From: Hungatella sp.
GTDB taxonomy: Bacteria > Bacillota > Clostridia > Lachnospirales > Lachnospiraceae
DNA length: 64,000 nt
Reading direction: 5' to 3'
Assembly (NCBI GenBank): GCA_009712635.1
Contig: WASS01000007.1
Span: 65,869 to 129,868 of the forward strand
Position 1 is the stretch's first letter. The number at the start of each line of letters is the position of its first letter. The notes beneath the pieces were generated by a model. It did no database searches. It had not been told where the DNA came from and saw nothing but the letters and a program-made list of their open reading frames with translations. Of the stretch, positions 55,347-64,000 are shown piece after piece. The translations under genes and the position numbers were made by a program.

Positions 55347-56399
55347 CTACTGCTGTATGACATTTAAATATACATCTTCCCTGGCATGAAAACCTCCCTG
55401 AATGATGACAGAATCCATGTTTTCCCGGGTCACTGCAACCGGATTCAGTTCCAGATACGGCACATCATAGGTTCCGTCGTTGATGGTCTGGTCAATTCCC
55501 GTTAAGGGCTCCCCCTTACCCAGCTTGACCGCATACTCCGCCGCCAGCCTGGCTTCCTCTTCCACCGATTTAAAAGCAGTCATATTCTGGGTGCCCTCCA
55601 CAATCCGCTGGCATGCCATTAAATCGCCATCCTGACCAACAAGGCACACCTTCCCTGCCAGCCGGTCTTCGGAGAGTACTTTGAAAACCTGGGTAGCCAG
55701 ATCGTCATTTCCACACATGATTCCCTTCACATCCGGATACTTCTCAAGTGCTTCTTTGGCATAATCATAGGCGTGTTCTGCAAGCCAGCCCTCACAATTA
55801 TTCTGATAGACCACATCTAAATTTTTACCTTCTAAAACTGAATTAAAGCCTTCCCGGATCATTGCCACATTATGATCGGATTCCGGTCCCTGAATCATGA
55901 TAATTTTGCCGCCCTCAGGTATGTTCTTAACCAGATTTTCTGCCATCAGGCTCCCAACGCCCTTGTTGTCAAAGGAGATATACATATCACTGTTTGCATT
56001 TAAAACCAGACGGTCATAGCTCATGGTCTTTATTCCTGCCGCCTTCGCTTTCTTCATCACATCTGACAGAGCCTCACAGTCACCTGCCACCACCACAATG
56101 ACATCCATCTGCTTCTTAATAAAATACTGGATCTGCTCGATCTGTTCATTCACATCACCGTTGGCATTCTGTACATTGACTTCCGCACCCATTTCTTTTG
56201 CAGCAGAAACAAAGACATCCCGGTCTCTGATCCACCTCTCAATGACAAATGAATCAATGCTCAGACCGATCTGCAAAGGCCTCTCCCCCGCCTTTTCCTG
56301 TTCCTGCTCCGCAGTCTCAACTTTTGCCTGTCTGCACCCTGACATCAGAATACAGCAGGCCAATCCCATCAGTAATAACCTCCCGCCCCACATTTTCAT
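55347..56399 (-). CDS. Sugar-binding lipoprotein (XylF/ChvE-like), probable sensor component
   Basis: 350 residues. Lipobox LMSGCRQ at about 18-24, then a type I binding fold: IGLSIDSFVIERWIRDRD, MSYDRLVLNANSD, NCEGWLAEHAYDYAKEAL and LVGQDGDLMACQRI. It resembles the transporter binding protein at 54,039 but lies with the response regulator and kinase (4-base gap to the former). Such extra binding proteins act as sugar receptors for the kinase or as a second affinity. A terminator follows, so it belongs to the sensor unit. Confidence 0.85.
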   Translation of the reverse strand: MKMWGGRLLLMGLACCILMSGCRQAKVETAEQEQEKAGERPLQIGLSIDSFVIERWIRDRDVFVSAAKEMGAEVNVQNANGDVNEQIEQIQYFIKKQMDVIVVVAGDCEALSDVMKKAKAAGIKTMSYDRLVLNANSDMYISFDNKGVGSLMAENLVKNIPEGGKIIMIQGPESDHNVAMIREGFNSVLEGKNLDVVYQNNCEGWLAEHAYDYAKEALEKYPDVKGIMCGNDDLATQVFKVLSEDRLAGKVCLVGQDGDLMACQRIVEGTQNMTAFKSVEEEARLAAEYAVKLGKGEPLTGIDQTINDGTYDVPYLELNPVAVTRENMDSVIIQGGFHAREDVYLNVIQQ

Positions 56400-56403
56400 A
56401 ACC

Positions 56404-57990
56404 TTACCTCTCCCTGTATTCGGTTGGTGTCATCCCTTCATATTTCTTAAAAATTCTGCTGAAATAATTGGGATCACTGTAGCCGGACATCACGCAGATC
56501 TCTTTAATGCTGTATCTGGGATCCTCCAGCAGCCTTCTGGCGTTTTTGATTCTGGTTCTGGTCACATATTCAATGAAATTCTCCCCTACCTCCTGTTTGA
56601 ACAGCTTGCTGAAATAATAGGGGCTGATGTCCACCATACGCGACACGTCGTCAAGAGAAATGTCCCTGGCGTAGTTCTCGTCTATATACCCCTTGACTCT
56701 TGATACCACATTTTCAAATTCCCGCTCCCTGGAAGTGCTGATCTTATCGCAGATATCCCTGGTTTTACTTAAGAACCAGCGCCGCACCCCTTCTCCGTCA
56801 GCTGCTTCCTTTAATTCTGCCATATAGTTTTCCCGGTAACGGAATCCGTAGCGGACATTTCCGGCTTCAAAAGCCCTCCGCTCCAGTCTCATCACCAGCT
56901 CCAGAACCTTGATTTCAATGTTGGATCTCATATCACCGTCATGCACCAGCATCCAGTCAAAAAATTCATTGGCACAGGATAACGCGCCCTCCCGGTCTGC
57001 TTTCATGCCTCTTTGGAGGTACTGGTTCTCTAGATCAAGAGGATATTCCCCATCATATTCCGCCACTGCCGGAATATCGGTAATATGCACCACATGGCTG
57101 TCACTTTCTCTTAAGGATTTTAAGGCCTCCGTATAGGAATGGCGGATTTCCGCCAGAGGTTTCACAGATCCAATTCCGCCTCTGCACTTAATATCCATGC
57201 TGTTTTCCAGCTTATGAATCATGTTCCTGGTCCTTGTAATCACCTCCACCCGCTTTTCATACTGCATCTTTTCCTGATCGAAGGAAAGAAATAAAACCAG
57301 CCGGTTCCCCATGGCAGGACCGATAACACATTCAAAATAATCTTTAAGAATCTCCCGCACCATGCTGTAATATTTATTGACCTTCACACCCACTCCGATG
57401 GCGTTGGTCATGGTTCCCCCCTCCATGCTGTCTCCAAATTCTAAAACCACGATGAAACCATAGGGTTTTCGAATATCAAGCATTTCCGGGTACCCGCTGT
57501 GAAAAGGGTCTGAATCTTCCTGAAGTATGGTGTAAATAAACCCGCTTTCGATCATGGGAATGACGATTTCCAGGCGCTCTCTTATCTTTAAATCATCACT
57601 GATCTTTTGCCTTGCCTCCTCCACCTGGTGCATGGCCTTCACGCAGACATCGAGAATTTTTTTCTTATTTACCGGCTTCATAATAAATTCCATCACGCCA
57701 AGATTCACCGCTTCCTGGGCGTAAGAAAACTTATCAAAGGCTGTCATTATGATAAATACCATGGTCTGATTGAATTTACGTATCTCCCTGATTGCCTGAA
57801 TTCCGCTTAATCCAGGCATCTGAATGTCTACAAAAGCAATATCCGGGCGGAATTGGCCCGCCTGTTCAATTACCGCTCTTCCAGTCTTTACGCAGACGAT
57901 CTCACACTCACTTTTGAAGTTTGATTCAATAATACTCCGTATGGATTCCAGCATAATCCCTTCATCATCTGCAACCAGTATCCGAAACAT
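56404..57990 (-). CDS. YesN-type response regulator, AraC output
   Basis: 528 residues. Receiver domain 1-125 with DDE (8-10), phospho-acceptor Asp55 in FVDIQMPG and Lys in FIMKPVNKKK. A long central region (about 130-415) of the YesN type follows, then a C-terminal pair of AraC helix-turn-helix motifs (YARDISLDDVSRMVDISPYY, YSIKEICVMSGYSDPNYFSR). It overlaps the kinase gene by 26 bases. Most likely activates chvE-gguA-gguB when the partner kinase reports sugar (inference). Confidence 0.93.
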   Translation of the reverse strand: MFRILVADDEGIMLESIRSIIESNFKSECEIVCVKTGRAVIEQAGQFRPDIAFVDIQMPGLSGIQAIREIRKFNQTMVFIIMTAFDKFSYAQEAVNLGVMEFIMKPVNKKKILDVCVKAMHQVEEARQKISDDLKIRERLEIVIPMIESGFIYTILQEDSDPFHSGYPEMLDIRKPYGFIVVLEFGDSMEGGTMTNAIGVGVKVNKYYSMVREILKDYFECVIGPAMGNRLVLFLSFDQEKMQYEKRVEVITRTRNMIHKLENSMDIKCRGGIGSVKPLAEIRHSYTEALKSLRESDSHVVHITDIPAVAEYDGEYPLDLENQYLQRGMKADREGALSCANEFFDWMLVHDGDMRSNIEIKVLELVMRLERRAFEAGNVRYGFRYRENYMAELKEAADGEGVRRWFLSKTRDICDKISTSREREFENVVSRVKGYIDENYARDISLDDVSRMVDISPYYFSKLFKQEVGENFIEYVTRTRIKNARRLLEDPRYSIKEICVMSGYSDPNYFSRIFKKYEGMTPTEYRER

Positions 57991-59479
57991 GTATCTCTTC
58001 CCCCTTTTTAGGAATCCGTAAAATTACTGAAGTCCCCTGATCCTCCCCTTCACTCACAATGTAAAACAGTTCCTTTCTATTATAATAAAGTTCCAGACGG
58101 GAAATCACATTGTAAATACCGATTCCGGTAGATGTGGTATCTTCCTGGATTTTTACGCCTTCCTGAATCCGCTTTAATTTTTCTTTCTCAATTCCCTTTC
58201 CATTATCATCAATGCGGATTTCTATGGCATCTTCCTGATTTTTCACAGTGAGACGGATTTTTCCCGGCCAGCTGATATTCCGGATTCCATGAGTTACGGC
58301 ATTTTCTACCAGCGGCTGCAGGGTCATGCTGGGCATGGAATAGTCCAAAGCATCCTCCTCCAGGCTGGATTCATAGTGAATATCACCCGCAAACCGGACA
58401 TTTAAAATGTAAATATAGTTTTCAACCGTACCCACCTCTTCCCGAATGGTGGCATCCTCCGCACCTTTTTTTACATTGTACCGGAAGAAATCAGCCATTT
58501 TTTCCATGAATACCGAGGTTTTCTCCGCATCCTCCATCATCGCCAGCTGTACGCCTGCATTGAGAGAGTTAAACAGAAAATGAGGATTAATCTGGGACTG
58601 CAGATATCGTAAACGGGCTTCCTTTAAATGATTTTCCATTAAAAGCTCCCGCTCCTTCATCTCCTGCTCTTTTTCAGCACTCTCTTTAATTTTATTCACA
58701 TAATCGGCCAAACTGTCCACCATTTGATTAAATGTCTTGGTTACAATCCCCAGTTCGTCCCCCGATCGGATATAAGGTACTTTAACATGAAAATTTCCCT
58801 GTCCAACCAGCTTTGCCGTATGTGCCAGACTGGTGAGGGGGGTGACAATGTCTCTGGTCATCATCATCATCACTGTCAGGCTGATAATCATAACAATGAC
58901 CAGTATAACAGAGCTGATCACCTCTAAATACTGGAGCGCAGCCTGAAGGGTCTGATAGCTGGCGGAGTTGTTCTTAAACTGTCTGCTGTTAAGAACAGCA
59001 ATATCGTGGTTTATGAACTGGTAAAGCTTTAATGCGGATTCATAGGAGCTTTTGTACTTTTCTACATTCTGTCCCCGTTTTGCCTGTACCGTTTCATCTG
59101 TAACCGCCAGATAGCTGTCAGACATATTCCGGATGTTTTTCTCCAGAAGCTGAACAGGGTTGTCCGTTACCAGCACATTCAGTCCATCTAAAAGTTTCCT
59201 GTAATCCTGTTCTGCACGGTAATAATCCGTTAGTGACTCGGAGTCTTTTACCTGTAAGTATTTGTACATGAAGTTCTGAACATTGGTCAGCGCATCAGAT
59301 AATTCGTTTAGATTCACATTGCTCATATAAACGGAATTCATCCGTTCCACCATCTGATTGATCTGGGCATAGATAAACAGGTTGCTGGCAAAGAGAACCA
59401 CTGCTGTTACCGCTATTTCCAGAAAAAGCTTTCTGGTGATGGGTAAATTCTCCCAGATTGAATTCGGCTTATTTTTCAT
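57965..59479 (-). CDS. YesM-type sensor histidine kinase
   Basis: 504 residues from the ATG at 59,479, AGGAG 10 bases upstream. A membrane span near 17-37, an outside four-helix-like domain, a second span near 190-210, HAMP, and His_kinase with INPHFLFNSLNAG (His near 300), then an HATPase_c domain with DNGKGIEKEKL. The sensor domain is the helical type found in kinases that read a sugar-binding protein rather than the sugar itself. It overlaps the membrane-tethered binding protein gene (11 bases), so the pair is made together. Confidence 0.92.
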   Translation of the reverse strand: MKNKPNSIWENLPITRKLFLEIAVTAVVLFASNLFIYAQINQMVERMNSVYMSNVNLNELSDALTNVQNFMYKYLQVKDSESLTDYYRAEQDYRKLLDGLNVLVTDNPVQLLEKNIRNMSDSYLAVTDETVQAKRGQNVEKYKSSYESALKLYQFINHDIAVLNSRQFKNNSASYQTLQAALQYLEVISSVILVIVMIISLTVMMMMTRDIVTPLTSLAHTAKLVGQGNFHVKVPYIRSGDELGIVTKTFNQMVDSLADYVNKIKESAEKEQEMKERELLMENHLKEARLRYLQSQINPHFLFNSLNAGVQLAMMEDAEKTSVFMEKMADFFRYNVKKGAEDATIREEVGTVENYIYILNVRFAGDIHYESSLEEDALDYSMPSMTLQPLVENAVTHGIRNISWPGKIRLTVKNQEDAIEIRIDDNGKGIEKEKLKRIQEGVKIQEDTTSTGIGIYNVISRLELYYNRKELFYIVSEGEDQGTSVILRIPKKGEEIHVSDTGCR

Positions 59480-60509
59480 GGGCTTTTCGCTCCTGCCTCT
59501 TGTATTCCGGAACCTGTTCCTGTGTAACAAACTGAAGATCCACACTGTAAAAGGAATTGGTACGTCCATCCTTTATGGACTCGGTCAGTGCCTGTACGCT
59601 GTATTTGCCCATCTGACTGGTGTCAATGCAGAGAGTCATCGCCATGGTCCCCTTCTCCACTGCCTCTAACGCTGCTTTTGATTTGTAATAGCCAATCACC
59701 TGGGTTTTTCCCACTCTGTTATAATCGATCACCGCCTGGTAAACTGCTTCCGTATCCACCTCATCCATGCATACAATCACATCCGGGGGACCCTGTGCAT
59801 TCTGAAATAGGTTACGTACAATCTCTTCTGATTCAAAGGCTCTTCCGGAAGGAATCCTGATTTCTTCCACTTTAATTCTGTCTGCATTTTCTTTCGTAGT
59901 AACCATACGGTTATTAATCTGATTAAAGATCTGTGCCTGATTGCTGTCTATGGAATTATCGTGGAGCAGCATCATAACCCGGGTAATACCCTCGTGGTTA
60001 GGAAGGATTTTCAAAATCTGATTGCCGTATTCCTGCCCAAGCTGGTAGGAATTGATCCCTACGTAGCTTTTCCGCTCCGTATTAGGGGCATCATTTAGAA
60101 TGGTTACCACCGGAATCCCGTTCCTGGCCGCTTCATTGATCCGTTCTTCCAGCATTTGCTCTCCGGTAAATTCAAGTAAAATCCCATCCACTTTGGCAGC
60201 TATACTCATATCCATAAAATCCAGGGTGGAATATTCCGATGACTGGTTTTTCCCCTTCAGTTCCACAAATGCATCGTATTGTGCTGCTTCTTCTTTCACA
60301 CTCTGGTATACATCATTCCAGAACTGGGAATCTAAATTATCAATGATCATTACGTAATGATACCGGTATGTTACCGTGTTCTCTGCATGCTCCACCCCGA
60401 TCTTCTTGAGCACATATCCATAAAAAGAGGAGGTTAAGAGTGTAAGAAACACGATTCCCGATAACCCGGCAAGCATTAAAAAAAGCAGACCCTTTTTCCC
60501 GTTTTGCAT
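59469..60509 (-). CDS. Membrane-tethered sugar-binding protein (XylFII-like co-sensor)
   Basis: 346 residues. An uncleaved-looking N-terminal span (GLLFLMLAGLSGIVFLTLL, about 7-25) without lipobox Cys is followed by a type I binding fold: YVMIIDNLDSQFWNDVYQSV, AAKVDGILLEFTG and YVGINSYQLGQEYG. It has no transporter beside it and is cotranslated with the kinase. In Clostridium beijerinckii XylFII plays this part for LytS, passing xylose binding to the kinase; a like role is proposed here. First gene of the sensor operon. Confidence 0.85.
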   Translation of the reverse strand: MQNGKKGLLFLMLAGLSGIVFLTLLTSSFYGYVLKKIGVEHAENTVTYRYHYVMIIDNLDSQFWNDVYQSVKEEAAQYDAFVELKGKNQSSEYSTLDFMDMSIAAKVDGILLEFTGEQMLEERINEAARNGIPVVTILNDAPNTERKSYVGINSYQLGQEYGNQILKILPNHEGITRVMMLLHDNSIDSNQAQIFNQINNRMVTTKENADRIKVEEIRIPSGRAFESEEIVRNLFQNAQGPPDVIVCMDEVDTEAVYQAVIDYNRVGKTQVIGYYKSKAALEAVEKGTMAMTLCIDTSQMGKYSVQALTESIKDGRTNSFYSVDLQFVTQEQVPEYKRQERKAHEK

Positions 60510-60544
60510 AGACTCCCCTCCAAGTCATTTAACTGTTTTATTTC

Positions 60545-60550
60545 ATTATA
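60545..60550 (-). promoter_or_regulatory. -10 box of the sensor operon
   Basis: Minus strand TATAAT about 35 bases before the ATG at 60,509; the -35 (TTTTGT, 17 bases away) is weak, as is common for regulated genes. Confidence 0.5.
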
Positions 60551-60584
60551 CTAGAATACATAGGAAAACAAAAGTAGGATAAAT

Positions 60585-60613
60585 TTGCAATGGGGTAGCA
60601 TTTTTTGTATAAT
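60585..60613 (+). promoter_or_regulatory. Promoter of the AraC regulator gene
   Basis: Plus strand TTGCAA, 17 bases, TATAAT. Divergent from the sensor operon promoter, about 35 bases apart. Confidence 0.8.
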
Positions 60614-60646
60614 GACAGTAGTTAAATGGAAAGGCGGGATTCCCAC

Positions 60647-61705
60647 ATGTCTTCTTTACTGGAGCTTTGTAAACAGTTCACAGAGGGGGCAGCTTCACAC
60701 CTGCCCAGTGAGCACGCAATTGGAAAGAGACTTGTTTGTCCTGAATATTCAAAATCAGAACAGGAAGTAAAAACTTATCCTTTTATTAACAATGATAAAT
60801 TATTTCTGGTGTGCTGGAATTTTACAGAGGGAGGACAGCTTCTTTCTACAATGAAGCCCTCCCCCTTATCGTTTTGTTATCATGGGTCATTTCAGCACGG
60901 GGACAAAACACAGCTCCATACTCACGACTATCTTGAGCTGGCTTATATTGTTGAGGGGAAATTTTCTCAGAGAATTCTTGGCAGGGATATCACCTTTACA
61001 AAAGGAGATCTGTATCTGATTGACAAAAATTGTATTCACCAGGACTTCCTCCTTGATCAGCCTGCCGTGATCCTGTTTCTCGGTCTCTCCAATGACATTT
61101 TCGATGAAATCATGGTTGAACATATATCGGCAAAGAAGATGATTTCCTTTCTGCAATCTGCTCTATTAAAGCAAAAAAGTTTAAAGCAATACCTTCACTT
61201 TAAGCCCATAGGAACAGTTAATACTCAGATGGAGTCCTATCTGATTTCTCTGTTAGATGAGCTGGATTTAAACGATCCAGGTTCCCGTTATATCTGCAAA
61301 GGGATGCTGATACGCATTTTTCTACTGCTGAGCACAAGGTATGAATTCTCTCTTTCCAGTGAACAGAGAAGAACAATGAACTGGTTTATGTTTGAAGAGA
61401 TCTCAGATTATATAAAAGATCATTATGCAACCGTAACCATACGGGACATGGTGAATACGTTTCACTTTCAGGAAGATTATTTTAACAGGCTGATTAAGGA
61501 TAAAACAGGGCTAACTTATTCCGGTTATGTACAGCAGATCCGCCTGTCAGCCGCAGAGTATATGCTGTTTCACACTCAAAAAAGCATTGATGATATAATC
61601 GAAACAGTTGGTTACCGTAACAAGGGTTATTTCTACAAGATATTTACTGAAAAATACGGCACAACGCCCTCTGTTCTGCGAAGGAGCCGCTCTTCTGAAT
61701 CATAA
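60647..61705 (+). CDS. AraC-family regulator with cupin sensor domain
   Basis: 352 residues. The cupin part (about 60-150) has HTHDYLELAYIVEG and HQDFLLDQPA. The C-terminal DNA-binding domain (about 250-350) has two helix-turn-helix units (VTIRDMVNTFHFQEDYFNRL and KSIDDIIETVGYRNKGYFYK). ATG at 60,647 follows an AAAGGCGGG site; a start at 60,626 lies only about 6 bases after the predicted transcript start. Its position between sensor operon and solute-binding gene suggests control of the oligosaccharide transporter at 61,792 onwards (inference). Confidence 0.9.
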   Translation: MSSLLELCKQFTEGAASHLPSEHAIGKRLVCPEYSKSEQEVKTYPFINNDKLFLVCWNFTEGGQLLSTMKPSPLSFCYHGSFQHGDKTQLHTHDYLELAYIVEGKFSQRILGRDITFTKGDLYLIDKNCIHQDFLLDQPAVILFLGLSNDIFDEIMVEHISAKKMISFLQSALLKQKSLKQYLHFKPIGTVNTQMESYLISLLDELDLNDPGSRYICKGMLIRIFLLLSTRYEFSLSSEQRRTMNWFMFEEISDYIKDHYATVTIRDMVNTFHFQEDYFNRLIKDKTGLTYSGYVQQIRLSAAEYMLFHTQKSIDDIIETVGYRNKGYFYKIFTEKYGTTPSVLRRSRSSES

Positions 61706-61732
61706 GGAGCCATACATAAAACACATGAATAA

Positions 61733-61778
61733 GGGACCGGAAAAGAAACATACCCTGACGGGTTTCTTTTTCGGTCCC
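61733..61778. terminator. Bidirectional terminator
   Basis: Seventeen-base stem gggaccggaaaagaaac / gtttctttttcggtccc between two convergent genes; the stem has a U-rich arm in both directions. Confidence 0.75.
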
Positions 61779-61791
61779 TGTTCTCATATTA

Positions 61792-63381
61792 TTATTTTCC
61801 TAACGCTGCTTTGTAAGTATCCATGTTCTGCTGAATGGATTCTTTTACCTTATCATAGCCAGCTTCTTTCAGCTTTTCTCTCATTTCATCTACTGCTTTC
61901 TTTGGATCCGGGTATTTACCATATGCCAGCTGGGGAATGTATTCTGAAAGTACACTTGCCATTGCAGACATTTCCGCTTCTACCGAATTCTTATCCACGA
62001 CCAGTCCGGTATAAGGATTATCATACGCAAAGGTATTATACATATCAATCATACCCTTGGTTCCATCCCACCACTGAACGTCCTGCAGCTCTAAATCATC
62101 ATTTCTTCCACACCAGTAATTGGAATCCAAAGAATCTTTACTCTTATCCCAGCCCTCCGGATGATCCAGTTTTCCATCGGAGGTAATCGTATAATCGACT
62201 CCTTCAATCCCGTAGTTAATCAGCCTGTAACACGTCTCATCATTGCGAAGCAGATCATATACCATCAGCGCACGCTCTGGGTGCTGGGAATTGGCACTGA
62301 TCGCTGCTGCACCGTGTGTCTTTAATGGTTTGGAAACATTATTATTTTCCGTTCCCCACCAGTACATTTTGGCATCAGATCCAGGCTGCTTCCGGTCCAT
62401 GCTTGGTCTGATCTTGGAATAGTAAGTCTGGGAATGATGTTCATCGGCTCCGGAAGTACCGGCATACATTGCCTCCCTGCAATCACCATCATAGTTAAGA
62501 ACATCCTCTCTCCAGAATCCCGCATCATTCCACTTCTTCATCAGCTCTGCCGCATCATAGATTGTATCGCTTTCCATATAGGGGGAGGTTACGGTAAATG
62601 GATCATCCTTGGAAACTCCCATCCAGAACTCATAATTGCCTACATTTACACTTGGAATTACAATATTATCTGTTTTTGAATTCAGATATCCCCCCAGCAA
62701 ACCACCGGGATTAATCTTTCCGCCGATATCCCACGGGATCACTCCCTCCTTATGATCCTTGATCCACTGGAAATAAGTTCCGATCTGCTCAAATTCTTTG
62801 ATATCACCATTCTCAATTCCAGATTCTTTTGCCCAGTCGCCGCGGTAAAACAAGCCATGGTTGGTATACTGGGTATAATGATCTTCCGGAATAAAATAGA
62901 TCTGATCCTGGTATTTGCAATATTTCCAGTCATCCATGGAAGATACCTGTTGGTATGTCTTTGGAGCATACACTTTTAAAAGATCCTCAGAGAGGGGCAT
63001 AAATGCACCTTTCTGGGTGTTTTCCCATGCATAAAGCCAGTCTGTAGCAGTCGTAATAATATCCAGGCTCTTATCTCCGCTTAAAAGCTGAACATTATAC
63101 TGGGTCTGCCAGTCAGCCCATTCCACATAGGTCAGTTTAAGCTCCGCATTTACTTTTTCCTTCAGCACTGCATTGAGCTTCTCAAGCATGGCTTCACACC
63201 GTCCATTGCTGGGCTTATCACCTAATACCAGCATGTTGATCACCTCATGTTTGGATGTATCAGCCGTTCCATCTGCACCGATAGCAGTGCTTTTTTGCTT
63301 ACCTCCGCATCCAGCCAGGCTCATTACCATAACCCCTGCCAATAGAGCTGCAGTAATTTTCTTAACTGCAAGTTTCCTCAT
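61792..63381 (-). CDS. Extracellular solute-binding lipoprotein of an oligosaccharide ABC transporter
   Basis: 529 residues. Signal with lipobox LAGC (about 21-24), then a large two-lobed family-1-like binding protein: NMLVLGDKPSNGRCEAMLEK, YVEWADWQTQYNVQLLSG and RALMVYDLLRNDETCYRLIN. The length and the ending match LplA/LipO-like binding proteins for oligosaccharides from plant or host glycans. The permease gene lies 63 bases upstream in the same direction. A small catgcc/ggcatg hairpin is in the gap. The ligand is not deducible. Confidence 0.88.
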   Translation of the reverse strand: MRKLAVKKITAALLAGVMVMSLAGCGGKQKSTAIGADGTADTSKHEVINMLVLGDKPSNGRCEAMLEKLNAVLKEKVNAELKLTYVEWADWQTQYNVQLLSGDKSLDIITTATDWLYAWENTQKGAFMPLSEDLLKVYAPKTYQQVSSMDDWKYCKYQDQIYFIPEDHYTQYTNHGLFYRGDWAKESGIENGDIKEFEQIGTYFQWIKDHKEGVIPWDIGGKINPGGLLGGYLNSKTDNIVIPSVNVGNYEFWMGVSKDDPFTVTSPYMESDTIYDAAELMKKWNDAGFWREDVLNYDGDCREAMYAGTSGADEHHSQTYYSKIRPSMDRKQPGSDAKMYWWGTENNNVSKPLKTHGAAAISANSQHPERALMVYDLLRNDETCYRLINYGIEGVDYTITSDGKLDHPEGWDKSKDSLDSNYWCGRNDDLELQDVQWWDGTKGMIDMYNTFAYDNPYTGLVVDKNSVEAEMSAMASVLSEYIPQLAYGKYPDPKKAVDEMREKLKEAGYDKVKESIQQNMDTYKAALGK

Positions 63382-63444
63382 ATTTTACCTCCCTTAAATA
63401 ATTTATTTATTACCACACATGCCGTTTGGCATGCAGCAGTATAC

Positions 63445-64000
63445 TCAGCCTTTCACAGCTCCAATGGTAATACCTGTAATAAAATATCTCTGAACAAACG
63501 GATACAGGAATATAATTGGCCCTGTAGCCACAACAGCAGTCGCCATCTTTAATGTGTTGCTTGGCAAATCTGTAATCGTGATTGCCGCCCCTGCCATGGA
63601 ACTCTTAAGCTGCGCTGCAGTATTGATAATACTGTACAGATAATATTGCAGTGGCTTATAAGTCACCGCGGAGCCAAGATACAGCATGGAGTTATACCAT
63701 TCATTCCAGTAGCCCAGTGCCAGGAACAGTCCCACTGTTGCAAGTGCAGGCTTTAACATGGGAAGAATGAGCATAATAAATATTTTAAAATCATCCGCAC
63801 CATCCATCTTTCCGGATTCCGTAATTTCATAGGGTACAGATCTGGCAAAGTTCTTCATAAGAATAATCAGCCAGGGTGTCATTAAAAGCTGTAGAAATAC
63901 TGCCATGTAGCTCCCCTTTAAATTCAGATAGCGGGAAACCCAGATATAAGTAGGCGCCATACCTGCAGAAAACAGGGTCGTAAAATAAATAAAGAAGGAA
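63445..64000 (-). CDS. Carbohydrate ABC transporter permease (MalG/LplC type), 5' end outside window
   Basis: At least 184 codons, open to the window edge (residues before the first visible Met read FTTLFSAG). Membrane spans and the EAA motif ARSVPYEITESGKMDGADDF-kIFI mark a BPD_transp_1 permease of the CUT1 class; IPLxxP-type ending YPFVQRYFITGITIGAVKG is typical of the LplC branch. It serves with the binding protein at 61,792; the second permease should lie just outside. Confidence 0.9.
   Translation of the reverse strand, partial: SFFIYFTTLFSAGMAPTYIWVSRYLNLKGSYMAVFLQLLMTPWLIILMKNFARSVPYEITESGKMDGADDFKIFIMLILPMLKPALATVGLFLALGYWNEWYNSMLYLGSAVTYKPLQYYLYSIINTAAQLKSSMAGAAITITDLPSNTLKMATAVVATGPIIFLYPFVQRYFITGITIGAVKG

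Overview
ORGANISM. The window looks like a chromosomal stretch of an anaerobic, moderately AT-rich Gram-positive bacterium of the Lachnospiraceae / Clostridium cluster XIVa type (Lacrimispora-like; inference). Pointers are the AGGAGG-type ribosome sites, sigma-A promoters often with an extended -10, secreted proteins made of choline-binding (glucan-binding-like) repeats, YesM/YesN-type two-component genes with ChvE-type sugar ABC transporters, and a 27-residue holin-like type I toxin. No rRNA, tRNA or CRISPR array was seen. LAYOUT. (1) 0-8.3 kb: a five-gene operon (VOC protein, acyl carrier protein, FkbH-like HAD protein, MBOAT acyltransferase, SGNH/AlgX-like membrane protein), bracketed by two IS66 relics, with a nearly complete IS30 element just upstream of its promoter. 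(2) 8.3-26.1 kb: an AT-rich surface-polysaccharide locus read leftwards: phosphohexomutase, a tandem double GT4, a Wzt/Wzm ABC exporter, GDP-mannose dehydratase, mannose-1-P guanylyltransferase, an Rmd-like reductase, three GT4 enzymes, an initiating polyprenyl-phosphate sugar transferase, and a Wzy/WaaL-like protein with its own promoter and terminator. Three gene tails (gmd, GT2, wzt) lie between the live genes. (3) 26.4-36.6 kb: a dead ISL3 element, three choline-binding-repeat proteins (one a GH25 lysozyme) and a wHTH-LicC-LicA fusion whose leader is split by an IS1182-type insertion. (4) 36.6-50.5 kb: a higher-GC, 12-gene operon on the minus strand: RmlC, a second Wzm/Wzt pair (Wzt with a carbohydrate-binding C-terminus), a methyltransferase, a giant kinase-like/coiled-coil/GT2/GT4 protein, the four-step GDP-D-glycero-D-manno-heptose pathway, two GT-C-like membrane proteins and a GtrB-like GT2. 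(5) 50.6-51.1 kb: a compact type I toxin-antitoxin locus. (6) 51.2-64 kb: a ChvE-GguA-GguB-type monosaccharide transporter, a two-component system flanked by two membrane-tethered sugar-binding proteins, a divergent AraC regulator, and the start of an oligosaccharide transporter that runs off the window. HOW IT FITS. The window is mostly cell-envelope decoration. Two independent ABC-exported glycans are predicted, one likely rich in D-rhamnose/D-mannose and one containing heptose. An acyl or glyceryl decoration system is predicted from the FkbH operon, and phosphocholine priming (LicC-LicA) supplies the ligand that the choline-binding proteins hold. The last third is carbohydrate sensing and uptake. 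All functions are inferred from visible motifs and gene order; no database search was run.
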